From: Pseudomonas sp. Tri1
GTDB lineage: Bacteria > Pseudomonadota > Gammaproteobacteria > Pseudomonadales > Pseudomonadaceae
Assembly (NCBI RefSeq): GCF_017968885.1
Contig: NZ_CP072913.1
Span: 5,310,501-5,374,500 of the forward strand
Length of the DNA: 64,000 nucleotides
Reading direction: 5' to 3'
The translations under genes and the position numbers were made by a program. Positions 22,333 through 32,334 of the stretch are shown piece by piece. Position 1 is the first letter of the stretch, and every line of letters begins with the position of its first letter. The notes under the pieces were generated by a model. The model was given only the letters and a program-made list of their open reading frames with translations. It searched no databases and had not been told where the DNA came from.

Positions 22333-23550
22333 TTAAGTCCGGTACTCAGCGTTGATCTTCACATACTCGTGGGACAGGTCGGTAGTCCAGATCGTTTCGC
22401 TGCAAGCACCACGCCCCAGCTCGATACGGATGGTGATTTCTTCCTGTTGCATCACCGCCGCCCCCTGCGCCTCGGTGTAGGTCGCTGCACGGGCGCCTTG
22501 GCTGGCGATGCACACTTCACCGAGGAACACGTCGATCTTGCTCACGTCCAGCTCCGGCACACCGGCACGGCCAACGGCGGCAAGGATCCGGCCCCAGTTC
22601 GGGTCGGAGGCGAACAGCGCGGTCTTGATCAGCGGCGAGTGCGCCACGGTGTAGCCGACATCCAGGCATTCCTGGTGATTGCCACCGCCGTTGACCTGCA
22701 CGGTCACGAACTTGGTCGCGCCTTCGCCGTCACGCACGATGGCCTGGGCCACTTCCATGCACACCTCGAACACCGCCTGCTTCAGGGCGGCGAACAGCGG
22801 ACCACTGGCCTCGGTAATTTCCGGCAAGTTGGCCTTGCCGGTGGCGATCAGCATGCAGCAGTCGTTGGTGGAGGTGTCGCCGTCGATGGTGATGCGGTTG
22901 AACGACTTGTTGGCGCCGTCGAGCATCAGGTCTTGCAGCACCTGCCGGGAAACTTTGGCGTCGGTGGCGATGTAGCCGAGCATGGTCGCCATGTTCGGAC
23001 GGATCATGCCGGCGCCTTTGCTGATGCCAGTGACGGTGACAGTCACGCCGTCGTGCTGGAACTGGCGGCTCGCGCCCTTGGGCAGGGTGTCGGTGGTCAT
23101 GATGCCGGTGGCGGCGGCGGCCCAGTTGTTTTCCGACAGATCATCGAGAGCGGCCTGCAGCGCGCCTTCGATCTTCTCGACCGGCAACGGCTCACCGATC
23201 ACCCCGGTGGAATACGGCAGCACCTGGCTGGCATCGACACCAGTCAGCTCGGCCAGTTTGGCGCAAGTGCGCTCGGCGGCGGCCAGGCCTGGCGCGCCGG
23301 TACCGGCGTTGGCGTTACCGGTGTTGGTCAGCAGATAACGCACCGGCCCCTGCACGCGTTGCTTGGCCAGGATGACTGGAGCTGCGCAAAAAGCGTTGAG
23401 GGTGAACACCCCGGCAACCGTCGAGCCTTCGGCACAACGCATCACCACGACATCCTTGCGCCCGGGGCGCTTGATGCCCGCCGAGGCGATACCGAGTTCA
23501 AAACCGGCAACCGGGTGCAACGTTGGCAACGGACCAAGACCAACAGCCAT
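22333..23550 (-). CDS. argJ: Bifunctional ornithine acetyltransferase / N-acetylglutamate synthase ArgJ
   Basis: Arginine biosynthesis enzyme that recycles the acetyl group from N-acetylornithine to glutamate. The 405-residue precursor contains the self-cleavage site TGIMTTDT, where cleavage before the Thr yields alpha and beta chains with Thr as nucleophile. Other blocks: [20 protein letters not shown] and [13 protein letters not shown]. The start is ATG 23550 ([14 protein letters not shown]). It follows secA on the same strand; the secA terminator lies between. Confidence 0.97.
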   Translation of the reverse strand: MAVGLGPLPTLHPVAGFELGIASAGIKRPGRKDVVVMRCAEGSTVAGVFTLNAFCAAPVILAKQRVQGPVRYLLTNTGNANAGTGAPGLAAAERTCAKLAELTGVDASQVLPYSTGVIGEPLPVEKIEGALQAALDDLSENNWAAAATGIMTTDTLPKGASRQFQHDGVTVTVTGISKGAGMIRPNMATMLGYIATDAKVSRQVLQDLMLDGANKSFNRITIDGDTSTNDCCMLIATGKANLPEITEASGPLFAALKQAVFEVCMEVAQAIVRDGEGATKFVTVQVNGGGNHQECLDVGYTVAHSPLIKTALFASDPNWGRILAAVGRAGVPELDVSKIDVFLGEVCIASQGARAATYTEAQGAAVMQQEEITIRIELGRGACSETIWTTDLSHEYVKINAEYRT

Positions 23551-23611
23551 GAATGCGCTCCTTAATAAATAAATCAACACCGCCTGCAGCGAGACGGCGA
23601 ATCAAAATGGC

Positions 23612-23646
23612 AAAACGCCGCGACGGCTAGGTGGCCTGTCGCGGCG
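23612..23646 (-). terminator. Terminator of secA
   Basis: On the minus strand CGCCGCGAC pairs with GTCGCGGCG across a 13-nt loop and is followed by TTTTG, 26 bp past the secA stop. The T-run is short. Confidence 0.75.
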
Positions 23647-23671
23647 CGGGTAGTTCAGCGTTGAAACGGGG

Positions 23672-26407
23672 TTACTGGATCTGCCCGTGGCAATGCTTGT
23701 ATTTCTTGCCCGAACCGCAGTAGCACAGTTCGTTACGGCCCAGCTTCTGCTCGTTACGCACCGGTGCGGTTGCCAGGGCGACATCGACGTCGACGCCCTC
23801 CTCGGCGACCACTTCAAGCCCCGGGGCTTCGGCGTGTTCGAATTGCATGCGCGCGGCCAGGGCTTCGGCTTCCTGACGCAGGCGAGCTTCTTCCTCGGCC
23901 GGGTCTTCGCGACGAACCTGAACGTGGGACAGGACCCGGATCGAGTCGCGCTTGATCGAATCCAGCAGTTCGGAGAACAGCGTGTAGGACTCGCGCTTGT
24001 ACTCCTGCTTCGGGTTCTTCTGGGCGTAACCGCGCAAATGGATACCGTGACGCAGGTGGTCCATGGTCGACAGGTGGTCTTTCCACAGATCGTCCAGTAC
24101 CCGCAGCACAATCTGCTTCTCGAAGGAGCGCAGCGCTTCGGCACCGGCCTGGTCTTCTTTCTCGTTGTAGGCAGCGATCAACTCGGCCAGCAGCTTCTCA
24201 CGCAGGGTTTCTTCATACAGGTGATCGTCTTCGTCGAGCCATTGCTGGATCGGCAGCGCCACGCCGAAGTCGCTCTGCAGGGCCGCTTCCAGGCCGGCAA
24301 CATCCCATTGCTCCGGCAGCGACTGCGGCGGAATGTGGGCGCTGACGGTGGCGTTGAGCACGTCCTGGCGGAAATCGGCGATGGTTTCACCGATGTTGTC
24401 GGCGGCCAACAAACTGTTACGCATGTGATAGATCACTTTACGCTGTTCGTTGTTGACGTCGTCGAACTCGAGCAGTTGCTTGCGAATATCGAAGTTACGA
24501 CCTTCGACCTTGCGCTGGGCCTTCTCGATGGCGTTGGTCACCATGCGGTGCTCGATCGCCTCGCCCGGCTGCATGCCCAGGGCCTTCATGAAATTCTTCA
24601 CCCGGTCAGAGGCGAAGATGCGCATCAGGCTGTCTTCCAGAGACAGGTAGAAGCGGCTGGAACCGGCGTCACCCTGGCGACCGGCACGGCCACGCAACTG
24701 GTTGTCGATACGGCGCGATTCATGACGCTCGGAAGCGATGACCTGCAAACCGCCGGACTCCAGTACCTGCTGGTGACGCTTCTGCCAGTCGGCCTTGATC
24801 TGCGCGATCTGCTCGGGGGTCGGGTCTTCCAGGGTAGCGACTTCCACTTCCCAGTTGCCGCCCAGCAGGATGTCGGTACCACGGCCGGCCATGTTGGTGG
24901 CGATGGTCAGCGCCCCCGGGCGACCGGCCTGGGCGATGATCTCGGCTTCCTTCTCGTGGAACTTGGCGTTGAGTACCTTGTGCTCGATGCCTTCCTTGTT
25001 GAGCAAGGCGGACATGTGCTCGGAGGTTTCGATGGTGGCGGTACCCACCAGGATCGGACGCCCCTGGGCCATGCCTTCCTTGATGTCGTTGATGATCGCC
25101 GCGTACTTCTCTTCGGCGGTCAGGAACACCAGGTCGTTGTAGTCTTTACGGGCCAGTGGCTTGTTCGGCGGAATCACCACCACTTGCAGACCATAGATCT
25201 GGTGGAATTCGAACGCTTCGGTGTCGGCGGTACCCGTCATGCCGGACAGTTTGTTGTACAGGCGGAAGTAGTTCTGGAAGGTGGTCGAGGCCAGGGTCTG
25301 GCTCTCGGCCTGGATGTTCAGGCCTTCCTTGGCTTCGATGGCCTGGTGCAGGCCTTCGGACAGGCGACGACCCGGCATGGTACGACCGGTGTGTTCGTCA
25401 ACCAGCACGACCTGGCCGTCCTGCACGATGTATTCGACGTTGCGATGGAACAGCTTGTGGGCACGCAGGCCTGCATAAACGTGGGTCAGCAGGCCCAGGT
25501 TGTGGGCCGAGTACAGGCTCTCGCCTTCGGCCAGCAAGCCGACGCGGGTAAGCATTTCCTCGACGAACTGGTGACCGGCTTCGTTGAGCTCGACCTGGCG
25601 GGTCTTCTCGTCAACGGTGTAGTGCCCGGGCTTGGTGACTTCGCCTTCGACTTCCTCGACGTGCAAGGTGAGCTGCGGGATCAGTTTGTTGATCTCGATG
25701 TACAGCTTGGAGCTGTCCTCGGCCTGACCGGAAATGATCAGCGGGGTACGGGCCTCGTCGATAAGGATGGAGTCGACTTCGTCGATCACGGCAAAGTTGA
25801 GTTCACGCTGGAATTTCTCTTCCATGCTGAACGCCATGTTGTCGCGCAGGTAGTCGAAACCGAATTCGTTGTTGGTACCGTAGGTGATGTCGGCGGCGTA
25901 GGCGGCGCGCTTCTCTTCCGGCGGCTGGAACGGCGTGACGACGCCGACGGTCAGGCCGAGGAATTCATAGAGCGGACGCATCCAGTTGGCGTCGCGGCGA
26001 GCCAGGTAGTCGTTGACCGTCACCACGTGCACGCCCTTGCCGGACAGCGCGTTGAGGTACACGCCCAGGGTTGCCACGAGGGTCTTGCCCTCACCGGTAC
26101 GCATTTCGGCGATCTTGCCTTCGTGCAAGGTCATGCCGCCGATCAACTGGACGTCGAAGTGGCGCATACCCATGATCCGCTTGCCGGCTTCGCGGGCGAC
26201 CGCAAAGGCTTCGGGCAGGATCTGGTCAAGGGTTTCCCCCTTGGCGATGCGGTCCTTGAATTCGGCAGTCTTGGCGCGTAACTGATCGTCCGAAAGGGCC
26301 ACCATTTGCTCTTCGAAGGCATTGACAGTCTGTACCGTCTTGAGCATGCGTTTGATTTCACGCTCGTTCTTGCTTCCAAAAAGTTTCTTTAACAAAGGCG
26401 CAAACAT
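23672..26407 (-). CDS. secA: Preprotein translocase ATPase SecA
   Basis: Motor of the Sec pathway that pushes unfolded preproteins through SecYEG. The 911 residues are full length, with [13 protein letters not shown] (Walker A), [17 protein letters not shown] (DEAD-type Walker B), the NMAGRGTDI helicase motif and a C-terminal zinc-binding SecB-docking tail ([15 protein letters not shown]). I chose the ATG at 26407 ([20 protein letters not shown]), the canonical N-terminus. Divergent from dciA. Confidence 0.98.
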   Translation of the reverse strand: MFAPLLKKLFGSKNEREIKRMLKTVQTVNAFEEQMVALSDDQLRAKTAEFKDRIAKGETLDQILPEAFAVAREAGKRIMGMRHFDVQLIGGMTLHEGKIAEMRTGEGKTLVATLGVYLNALSGKGVHVVTVNDYLARRDANWMRPLYEFLGLTVGVVTPFQPPEEKRAAYAADITYGTNNEFGFDYLRDNMAFSMEEKFQRELNFAVIDEVDSILIDEARTPLIISGQAEDSSKLYIEINKLIPQLTLHVEEVEGEVTKPGHYTVDEKTRQVELNEAGHQFVEEMLTRVGLLAEGESLYSAHNLGLLTHVYAGLRAHKLFHRNVEYIVQDGQVVLVDEHTGRTMPGRRLSEGLHQAIEAKEGLNIQAESQTLASTTFQNYFRLYNKLSGMTGTADTEAFEFHQIYGLQVVVIPPNKPLARKDYNDLVFLTAEEKYAAIINDIKEGMAQGRPILVGTATIETSEHMSALLNKEGIEHKVLNAKFHEKEAEIIAQAGRPGALTIATNMAGRGTDILLGGNWEVEVATLEDPTPEQIAQIKADWQKRHQQVLESGGLQVIASERHESRRIDNQLRGRAGRQGDAGSSRFYLSLEDSLMRIFASDRVKNFMKALGMQPGEAIEHRMVTNAIEKAQRKVEGRNFDIRKQLLEFDDVNNEQRKVIYHMRNSLLAADNIGETIADFRQDVLNATVSAHIPPQSLPEQWDVAGLEAALQSDFGVALPIQQWLDEDDHLYEETLREKLLAELIAAYNEKEDQAGAEALRSFEKQIVLRVLDDLWKDHLSTMDHLRHGIHLRGYAQKNPKQEYKRESYTLFSELLDSIKRDSIRVLSHVQVRREDPAEEEARLRQEAEALAARMQFEHAEAPGLEVVAEEGVDVDVALATAPVRNEQKLGRNELCYCGSGKKYKHCHGQIQ

Positions 26408-26715
26408 ATCGGCAGGATCTTCCACACTAAAGGGATGGAGGGCGGCCCCATGAGTCGCCCGTGCAGCCCTCATGGCCGCATGCGAACGAGCATTCTACCC
26501 GGAAACGATGGAGAGGAAAGTGGCGTTATTCCACGATGCTGGCACAGCGCTGTGACGGGGCCTCCCTAAAATAAGGGCTTTTGCACGAACTTCAACCCAC
26601 AAAGCACAGAAGTTACGCGTTGATTGTGCGGGTAAAAAGGCGCTGGGCGACAGGGTTCAGGCGCTCCCTGCGCTTTCTGCTACCATGGCGCCTCTGTCAC
26701 TTGCGGTATTAGTTC
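26408..26715. promoter_or_regulatory. Divergent region between secA and dciA
   Basis: 308 bp holding the promoters of both genes. It has a small inverted motif AGCGCTGTGAC region and a TAAAATAAGGGC segment, but no operator or secM-like leader peptide gene that I can support. Confidence 0.4.
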
Positions 26716-27171
26716 ATGGCCTTCCGCCCTCTTCCAGCCAAGGCGCCCGCCGTTCTGCTGCGCGAAGCCAAGCCGCTGAAAGCCATCTTCGGCCACGCCA
26801 AACGCCTGGGCCACTTGCAGCGCTTGCTCGACAGTCAGCTGCAGCCAGCCGCCCGCGAGCATTGTCACGTGGCGTCCTGGCGCGAAGGCAGTTTGTTGCT
26901 GATCGTCACCGACGGCCACTGGGCCACGCGTTTGCGCTACCAGCAAAAGCGCCTGCTGCGTCAATTGCAGGCGTTCGAAGAGTTCGCCAACCTGACGCGG
27001 ATTCTGTTCAAGGTCCAGCCGCCCACCGTCCAGGTCGGCGCCAAGGGGCATACGCTGGACTTGTCCAGCGATGCCGCCGCGACCATCCAGGCCACGGCGG
27101 ACGGCATCACCGATCCCAAGCTGCGGGCGGCACTGGAGCGGTTGGCGGCGCATGCGCGGCCCAAGGACTGA
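26716..27171 (+). CDS. dciA: DciA/DUF721 family protein
   Basis: A 151-residue member of the DUF721 family, described as DciA, the ancestral loader of the replicative helicase DnaB in bacteria lacking DnaC-type loaders. The N-terminal segment has RLLDSQLQPAAREHCHVASW, then the core fold GSLLLIVTDGHWATRLRYQQ and LRQLQAFEEFANLTRILFKV; the tail is helical and basic. It is divergent from secA, as in other pseudomonads, but the gene that follows differs from the usual lpxC neighbour. Confidence 0.85.
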   Translation: MAFRPLPAKAPAVLLREAKPLKAIFGHAKRLGHLQRLLDSQLQPAAREHCHVASWREGSLLLIVTDGHWATRLRYQQKRLLRQLQAFEEFANLTRILFKVQPPTVQVGAKGHTLDLSSDAAATIQATADGITDPKLRAALERLAAHARPKD

Positions 27172-27194
27172 GATTTTCATTGCCTGTTGAATCG

Positions 27195-27356
27195 CCATCA
27201 CGAGCAAGCTCGCTCCCACCATAGGTCTTCAGCGCACACAAATCTTGTGTACAGCACAGATCCACTGTGGGAGCGAGCTTGCTCGCGATGACGGCCGATC
27301 AGCCGGCACATTCTTCGCCTGCTAAACCGCCATCGCGAGCAAGCTCGCTCCCACAG
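27195..27356. repeat. Triple REP cluster between dciA and the HerA-like gene
   Basis: Three REP cores alternate in orientation: CATCACGAGCAAGCTCGCTC (27195), TGTGGGAGCGAGCTTGCTCG (about 27266) and CATCGCGAGCAAGCTCGCTC (27331). The first has CACGAG for CGCGAG. The cluster fills the space between two convergent genes. Confidence 0.93.
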
Positions 27357-27369
27357 GTTGAGTCCAGAC

Positions 27370-28857
27370 CTACCGGCGCTTGCTGCCCCCCAGCAACGAC
27401 CCCATCAACCCGCGCACCAGTTGGCGCCCCAACTGATTGGCCGCCTGGCGCATCGCCGATTTAAGCGCCTGGCCGGCCGCCGTGCCAAGGAATTCCCCGG
27501 CCTGTTCGGTGAAGCTCGGTTCTTCGGCCGTCGGTTTGCCTGGGGCCACTTCAGCCTGCGGCTCCAGCCCCTTGCGCCCCATCAGCACTTCATAGGCCGA
27601 TTCGCGATCGATCGGTTTGTCGTAGCGCCCTTGCAACGGCGAACTGGCGATCAGCCCGGCGCGCTCGGCCTCGCTCAGCGGCCCGATACGCGACTGCGGT
27701 GGCGCCACCAGCACACGTTGGACCATTTCCGGCGTGCCTTTTTCCTGCAAGGTGCCCACCAAGGCCTCACCGATACCCAGCTCAGTGAGCACCGCCAGGG
27801 CATCGAATTGCGGGTTCGGCCGGAAACCTTCCGCCACCGCCCGCAACGACTTCTGCTCCTTGGCGGTAAAGGCCCGCAGGCCATGCTGGATGCGCAAACC
27901 CAACTGCGCCAGCACGTCGTCTGGCAAATCCCCAGGCGACTGGGTCACGAAATACACCCCGACACCTTTGGAGCGGATCAGCCGTACGACTTGCTCCAGG
28001 CGGTCCTGCAAAGCCTTGGGCGTGCCGGCGAACAGCAAGTGTGCCTCATCGAAGAACAGAGCCAGCAGCGGTTTGTCCGCATCGCCGCGCTCGGGCAACT
28101 GCTCGAACAACTCAGCCAGCAGCCACAGCAGGAACGTCGCGTAGACCTTCGGTGCTTCATGGACCAGACGGCTGGCGTCCAGCAAGTGGATGCGACCGCG
28201 ACCATCGCTGGCCGGTTGCAGGATGTCTTCCAGTTGCAGGGCCGGCTCGCCGAACAACGCGTCCGCGCCCTGCTGCTCCAGAGTGGACAAGCGTCGCAAC
28301 AAGGCCTGGCTGGAACCGGTGGTCATCAGGGCCGCATCGTCGCCCAGCAACTCGGGGTTGTCCCTGAGGTGATTGAGCAATGCCTTCAAATCCTTGAGGT
28401 CCAGCAGCAACAGGCCTTCGCGGTCAGCGACCTTGAAGGCGGCGTACAACGCCGACTGCTGGCTGTCCGTCAGCTCGAGCAGGCTGCCGATCAGCAGGGG
28501 GCCCATTTCACTCAGCGTGGTGCGCAATGGATGACCGGATTGACCATGGATGTCCCACAACGTTACGGGATAAGCCTGAGGCTTGTGGCCAAGCCAGGGC
28601 ATACCGGCAATGCGCTCGGCGACTTTGCCCTGGGGGTTTCCGGCAGCGCCGAGGCCACACAAGTCGCCCTTGATGTCCGCGGCGAACACCGCCACGCCGG
28701 CGTCGCTGAACGCTTCGGCCAGGCGTTGCAAGGTGACGGTCTTGCCGGTGCCGGTGGCCCCTGCCACCAGACCATGACGGTTCGCCAGGCGCATGGCCTG
28801 GGCGATGGGCTGGCCAGCAAGGTCGGCCCCGATAACGAGTTGCGATGAGTCAGGCAT
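27370..28857 (-). CDS. HerA-like (YjgR/DUF853) P-loop ATPase
   Basis: A 495-residue ATPase of the HerA/FtsK superfamily, often annotated YjgR or DUF853. Walker A is GATGTGKTVTLQRL (about residues 33-40), Walker B is LLALFFDEAHLLF, and RSKGVGVYFVTQSPGDLP follows. A Gly/Arg-rich C-terminal tail (QLVRGLMGSLLGGSKRR) is present. The start is ATG 28857 (MPDSSQLVIGADLAG); upstream sequence to 29136 is REP-derived. Role unknown; relatives pump or translocate DNA. Confidence 0.88.
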   Translation of the reverse strand: MPDSSQLVIGADLAGQPIAQAMRLANRHGLVAGATGTGKTVTLQRLAEAFSDAGVAVFAADIKGDLCGLGAAGNPQGKVAERIAGMPWLGHKPQAYPVTLWDIHGQSGHPLRTTLSEMGPLLIGSLLELTDSQQSALYAAFKVADREGLLLLDLKDLKALLNHLRDNPELLGDDAALMTTGSSQALLRRLSTLEQQGADALFGEPALQLEDILQPASDGRGRIHLLDASRLVHEAPKVYATFLLWLLAELFEQLPERGDADKPLLALFFDEAHLLFAGTPKALQDRLEQVVRLIRSKGVGVYFVTQSPGDLPDDVLAQLGLRIQHGLRAFTAKEQKSLRAVAEGFRPNPQFDALAVLTELGIGEALVGTLQEKGTPEMVQRVLVAPPQSRIGPLSEAERAGLIASSPLQGRYDKPIDRESAYEVLMGRKGLEPQAEVAPGKPTAEEPSFTEQAGEFLGTAAGQALKSAMRQAANQLGRQLVRGLMGSLLGGSKRR

Positions 28858-29003
28858 GTGGTCACCTGTGATATTTACGATATGACGCCATTTTGCACGC
28901 TTATATAAAAGCACGCCCGGAACAATAAGGCCTTGGCGCAGTTCCGAGCCATGAATAAAAACTTGCGGTTGGCCTGGAACAGCAGGCGGCGCCTGGGCTG
29001 GCC

Positions 29004-29082
29004 TCATCGCGAGCAAGCTCGCTCCCACAGGGGCGGTTGTGGACAACATAGATCCAATGTGGGAGCGAGCTTGCTCGCGATG
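29004..29082. repeat. REP pair (BIME) between HerA-like and glycosyltransferase genes
   Basis: Inverted REP cores at 29004 and about 29059 in the divergent region between the HerA-like and glycosyltransferase genes, which is unusual since BIMEs more often lie 3' of genes. Confidence 0.93.
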
Positions 29083-29197
29083 AGGCCCTGCCAAACAAAG
29101 CATGACTGCCCTGACACCCCACCGCCACAACCCCAACCGAACATCTATTCTTACTAAGGGTCAACACAGGAGAACACTGACCGGAGGGATGTTCATC

Positions 29198-30310
29198 GTG
29201 CATATAGCGGACATAACCATGTTCTACGCCCCCGCCAGCGGAGGCGTGCGCACTTATCTGGATGCCAAGCACCGGCGCCTGGGTGATCGGCCCGGAATTC
29301 GCCACAGCCTGTTGATCCCCGGCGCGCATTTGAGCGAGCACGATGGGATCTACAAGGTTCCGGCCCCCGCCCTGCCCTTCGGCAAGGGCTATCGTTTCCC
29401 ACTTCGCCTGGCACCCTGGCGCAATGTCCTGCGTGATTTACAGCCGGATCTGATTGAAGTCGGCGATCCCTACCTTACCGCGTGGGCTGCCCTGGATGCC
29501 CGGCGCCAGCTTGACGTGCCCGTTATCGGTTTCTATCACTCCGACCTGCCGCTGCTGGTGAGCAACCGCATGGGCAACTGGTTCACGCCCAATATCGAAG
29601 CCTATGTCAGCAAGTTGTATGGCAACTTCGATCGGGTCCTGGCGCCGAGCCAGGTCATGGCCGACAAACTGATCGGGTTGGGCGTCAAGAACGTCTACGT
29701 GCAACCGTTGGGCGTAGACCTGCAGACCTTCAACCCCGCCGCCCGCGACCCGGAGTTGCGTGCCGAGCTGGGCATTGCCGAGGACACGCGCCTGCTGATT
29801 TTTGCCGGTCGCGGTTCCAAGGAAAAAAACCTGCCGGTGTTGCTCAAGTGCATGAAACGCCTGGGCGAGCGCTACCACCTGCTGCTGGTGGGCTCGTCAA
29901 TGCCCGCCGTGGTGCCGGACAACGTCACGGTGGTCGATGAATTCTGCCCGGCACCGCAGGTCGCCCGGCTCATGGCCAGCGCCGATGCCCTGCTCCATGC
30001 CGGTGACCAGGAGACATTCGGCCTGGTGATCCTCGAAGCCATGGCCAGCGGTATCCCGGTGGTGGCAGTGGCGGCCGGGGCCTTTACTGAAATCGTCCAC
30101 GAGAACTGCGGCTTGCTGTGCACCCCCAACAATCCACAGGCCATGGCCAACGCTGTGCGGCAACTTTTCTCCGAAGGCTGTCAGCAGCGCGGGGTGCTGG
30201 CGCGCCAGCATGTGGAGCGCCATTACGCATGGGACTCCGTGGTCAACAGCTTGTTGGGGCATTATTACGCTGTGCTCGGCGAACAGATGCCGTTGCTGGC
30301 CAATGGTTGA
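29198..30310 (+). CDS. Group 1/4 family glycosyltransferase
   Basis: GT-B fold glycosyltransferase of 370 residues. The N-terminal donor-side glycine motif is FYAPASGGVRTYL. The C-terminal domain has LIFAGRGSKEKNLPVLLKC and the E-x7-E motif in ETFGLVILEAMASGIPVVA. I prefer the GTG at 29198 (giving MHIADITMFYAP): GGAGGG lies about 10 bp before it but touches the ATG at 29189, three codons earlier. It forms a run with a deacetylase-like and a flippase-like gene. Acceptor unknown; a mannosyl- or glucosyl-lipid product is a guess. Confidence 0.9.
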   Translation: MHIADITMFYAPASGGVRTYLDAKHRRLGDRPGIRHSLLIPGAHLSEHDGIYKVPAPALPFGKGYRFPLRLAPWRNVLRDLQPDLIEVGDPYLTAWAALDARRQLDVPVIGFYHSDLPLLVSNRMGNWFTPNIEAYVSKLYGNFDRVLAPSQVMADKLIGLGVKNVYVQPLGVDLQTFNPAARDPELRAELGIAEDTRLLIFAGRGSKEKNLPVLLKCMKRLGERYHLLLVGSSMPAVVPDNVTVVDEFCPAPQVARLMASADALLHAGDQETFGLVILEAMASGIPVVAVAAGAFTEIVHENCGLLCTPNNPQAMANAVRQLFSEGCQQRGVLARQHVERHYAWDSVVNSLLGHYYAVLGEQMPLLANG

Positions 30311-30325
30311 GGCGAGGGGTTATCG

Positions 30326-31093
30326 ATGAATCACTCGCCCAGCGTGTTACTGGTGCTGCACGACGTGGCGCCGCAAACCTGGCCCGACTACCAGCCCTTC
30401 GTCGAAGCCGTCGACGCCCTCGGCCATGTGCCGATGACCTGGCTGGTGGTGCCCGACTTCCACCGTGCCAATGCGCTGGAGGATCACCCCGGCTTTCGGC
30501 GCTTGCTCGACAGTCGGGTCGAGCGCGGCGACGAACTGGTGCTGCATGGCTATTACCATTGCGACGAGGGGCCGCTGGCCCTGCACCCCAAGGACTGGTT
30601 CATGCGCCGGGTCTATACCCACGAAGGCGAGTTCTACAACTTGTCCGAGCAAGCCGCCCTCGCCCGCCTGCGTGCCGGTATCGAAACCTTCCAGCGTTAC
30701 CAGTGGCCACTGGAAGGTTTCGTTGCCCCGGCCTGGCTGATGAGCGCAGGCACACGCCAGGCCTTGCGCCAGTTGCCCCTGAGTTACACCAGCGACAGCC
30801 AACACCTTTATCGCCTGCCGGACTTCACCGTCATCGACGCCCCCGGGTTGGTCTGGAGCGCCCGCAGTGCCTGGCGTCGTGGCCTGTCGAAAGTCATCAG
30901 CGACCAACGTGAACAGCGCTGGCGCCAGGCCCCGGTGATTCGCCTGGGCCTGCACCCGGTGGACATGCGCCACGGTTTTTCCCGCGACTACTGGCTCCGA
31001 ACCCTCGAGCGCCTGCTCAATGACGGCCGAGTGCCGCTGACCAAGGCCGGCTGGCTGGCGACCCAGGGGCTGCCGGTCAGCAGCGCGGCATGA
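30326..31093 (+). CDS. DUF2334 polysaccharide-deacetylase-like protein
   Basis: A 255-residue protein of the DUF2334 group of NodB-like carbohydrate esterases. The N-terminal LLVLHDVAPQTWPDY contains the His-Asp pair typical of metal binding, followed by VLHGYYHCDEGP (second histidine motif) and RLGLHPVDMRHG near the C-terminus. No signal peptide is seen, so it probably acts in the cytoplasm. It sits 15 bp after the glycosyltransferase and overlaps the next gene by 4 bp. Confidence 0.85.
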   Translation: MNHSPSVLLVLHDVAPQTWPDYQPFVEAVDALGHVPMTWLVVPDFHRANALEDHPGFRRLLDSRVERGDELVLHGYYHCDEGPLALHPKDWFMRRVYTHEGEFYNLSEQAALARLRAGIETFQRYQWPLEGFVAPAWLMSAGTRQALRQLPLSYTSDSQHLYRLPDFTVIDAPGLVWSARSAWRRGLSKVISDQREQRWRQAPVIRLGLHPVDMRHGFSRDYWLRTLERLLNDGRVPLTKAGWLATQGLPVSSAA

Positions 31094-32085
31094 AACGGCT
31101 GATCTGGCTGGCCGCCGCCCTGCTCACGGCGTTGCTGGTTCCGTTGCTGGTGGGCGGCGCAGACATGTGGGCTCGCGTGCAGCGCTTTCCCTTATCGCTG
31201 CTGCTGACCATGCTCGGCATGATCGTGCTGTGCTGGGGCTTGAATTCGGTGCGCCTGCGCCTGTTGCTGGGCGAACATCGCGGGCGCATCGGTGGGCTGA
31301 AAAGCATGGGCGTGGTGATGTCCACCGAGTTCGCCATGTGCGCGACGCCTGGCGGCAGCGGCGGGCCACTGACGTTGATGGCCCTGCTGGCGCGCAACGG
31401 CGTGCGTCCGGCCCATGGCAGCGCGGTGTTCGCCATGGATCAGTTGAGTGACCTGCTGTTCTTCCTCTGCGCCTTGGTCGCCATCCTGTTTTACGCGCTG
31501 TTTCAGAACCTCAGCCAGCGCCTGGAATGGATGCTGACGTTGAGCGCGGTTTCATTGTTTGGCGGGCTGTTCGCCTGCGCGCTGGCGGCCCGCTACCACC
31601 GCCGGCTGATTCTTCTGGGCGCTCGGCTACTGTGCCATTTGCGTGTAAAGAGCAGCACCCGCCGACGCTGGGCGCGCAAAATCCTGCATTTTCTCGCGGC
31701 GTTCACCGACACTTTGAAGTTGCCACGCCAGACCCTGTTCCAGGTCTTCGGCCTGACGTGCCTGCATTGGGCACTGCGCTACAGCGTGCTGTACCTGGCA
31801 TTGAAAGGGCTGGGGGCGGATGTGCAGTGGGCTTGGAGTTTCCTGATCCAGATGCTGTCCTTGAGCGCCGGGCAGTTCAGCCTGCTACCGGGCGGCGCCG
31901 GGGCGGCAGAGCTGACATCGGCGGCGCTGCTCGCGCCCATGGTGGGCAAATCCACCGCGGCGGCGGCGATCCTGATCTGGCGAGCGGTGACCTACTACTT
32001 TTATCTGGTGGCCGGCGGGCCGGTGTTCTTTTTGATGGTCGGGCGACCGTTGATCAAGAAGCTGATCAAGCTCAGGCAAGCTTGA
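31090..32085 (+). CDS. Lysylphosphatidylglycerol synthase-type transmembrane protein (UPF0104)
   Basis: An integral membrane protein (331 residues, about 8 hydrophobic segments) of the LPG_synthase_TM/AglD/UPF0104 family. It has the typical GLKSMGVVMSTEFAMCATPG and SLSAGQFSLLPGGAGAAELT regions, where conserved Gly/Pro loops resemble the flippase part of MprF. There is no C-terminal aminoacyl transferase domain. With the linked glycosyltransferase and deacetylase-like genes it suggests synthesis or flipping of a glycolipid. This is inference from context. Confidence 0.85.
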   Translation: MKRLIWLAAALLTALLVPLLVGGADMWARVQRFPLSLLLTMLGMIVLCWGLNSVRLRLLLGEHRGRIGGLKSMGVVMSTEFAMCATPGGSGGPLTLMALLARNGVRPAHGSAVFAMDQLSDLLFFLCALVAILFYALFQNLSQRLEWMLTLSAVSLFGGLFACALAARYHRRLILLGARLLCHLRVKSSTRRRWARKILHFLAAFTDTLKLPRQTLFQVFGLTCLHWALRYSVLYLALKGLGADVQWAWSFLIQMLSLSAGQFSLLPGGAGAAELTSAALLAPMVGKSTAAAAILIWRAVTYYFYLVAGGPVFFLMVGRPLIKKLIKLRQA

Positions 32086-32089
32086 GAGG

Positions 32090-32275
32090 TCAGGACTTCT
32101 GTTCGGGATCATCCTGGGGATGCGGTTGTTTTTGCATCTGCTCCCAAAGCTCGGCGGCATCGGGAAACTCAGTGCCATTTTCCGGGCTCAACGCATCAGG
32201 ATCATAGCGGCTCAGGCAGCCCTCGCCCAGGGTGGCCGGCGCCTTGGAGGTGGCTTTGTCCAGTGGATCGGTCAT
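32090..32275 (-). CDS. Small acidic hypothetical protein
   Basis: A 61-residue acidic protein: MTDPLDKATSKAPATLGEGC at the N-terminus, then DPDALSPENGTEFPDAAELW, ending PQDDPEQKS. No membrane segment or known domain. The ATG at 32275 has GAGG 6-8 bp upstream; an in-frame ATG at 32287 is an alternative. It ends 4 bp from the convergent flippase-like gene and follows purU beyond the purU terminator. Conserved small proteins of this kind are common in Pseudomonas. Confidence 0.65.
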   Translation of the reverse strand: MTDPLDKATSKAPATLGEGCLSRYDPDALSPENGTEFPDAAELWEQMQKQPHPQDDPEQKS

Positions 32276-32288
32276 GGCGAGCCTCATG

Positions 32289-32324
32289 AAAAAAGGGCCT
32301 GGCGATCGCTCGTCCAGGCCCTTT
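32289..32324 (-). terminator. Terminator of purU
   Basis: AAAGGGCCTGG and CCAGGCCCTTT form an 11-bp stem with an 11-nt loop; the minus-strand side ends in a T-run, right after the purU stop. Confidence 0.88.
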
Positions 32325-32334
32325 GTAGTGTAAG

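Noticed and set aside
23687..26281. 864-codon open frame on the plus strand opposite secA
   Set aside because: It is the antisense shadow of a full-length, well-conserved secA; such frames are common in GC-rich genomes, and its translation has no domain or sensible composition.
29102..29197. Longer start for the glycosyltransferase at 29102
   Set aside because: The extra residues come from REP-flanking sequence and the family begins at HIADITMFYAP; a good ribosome site serves 29198.
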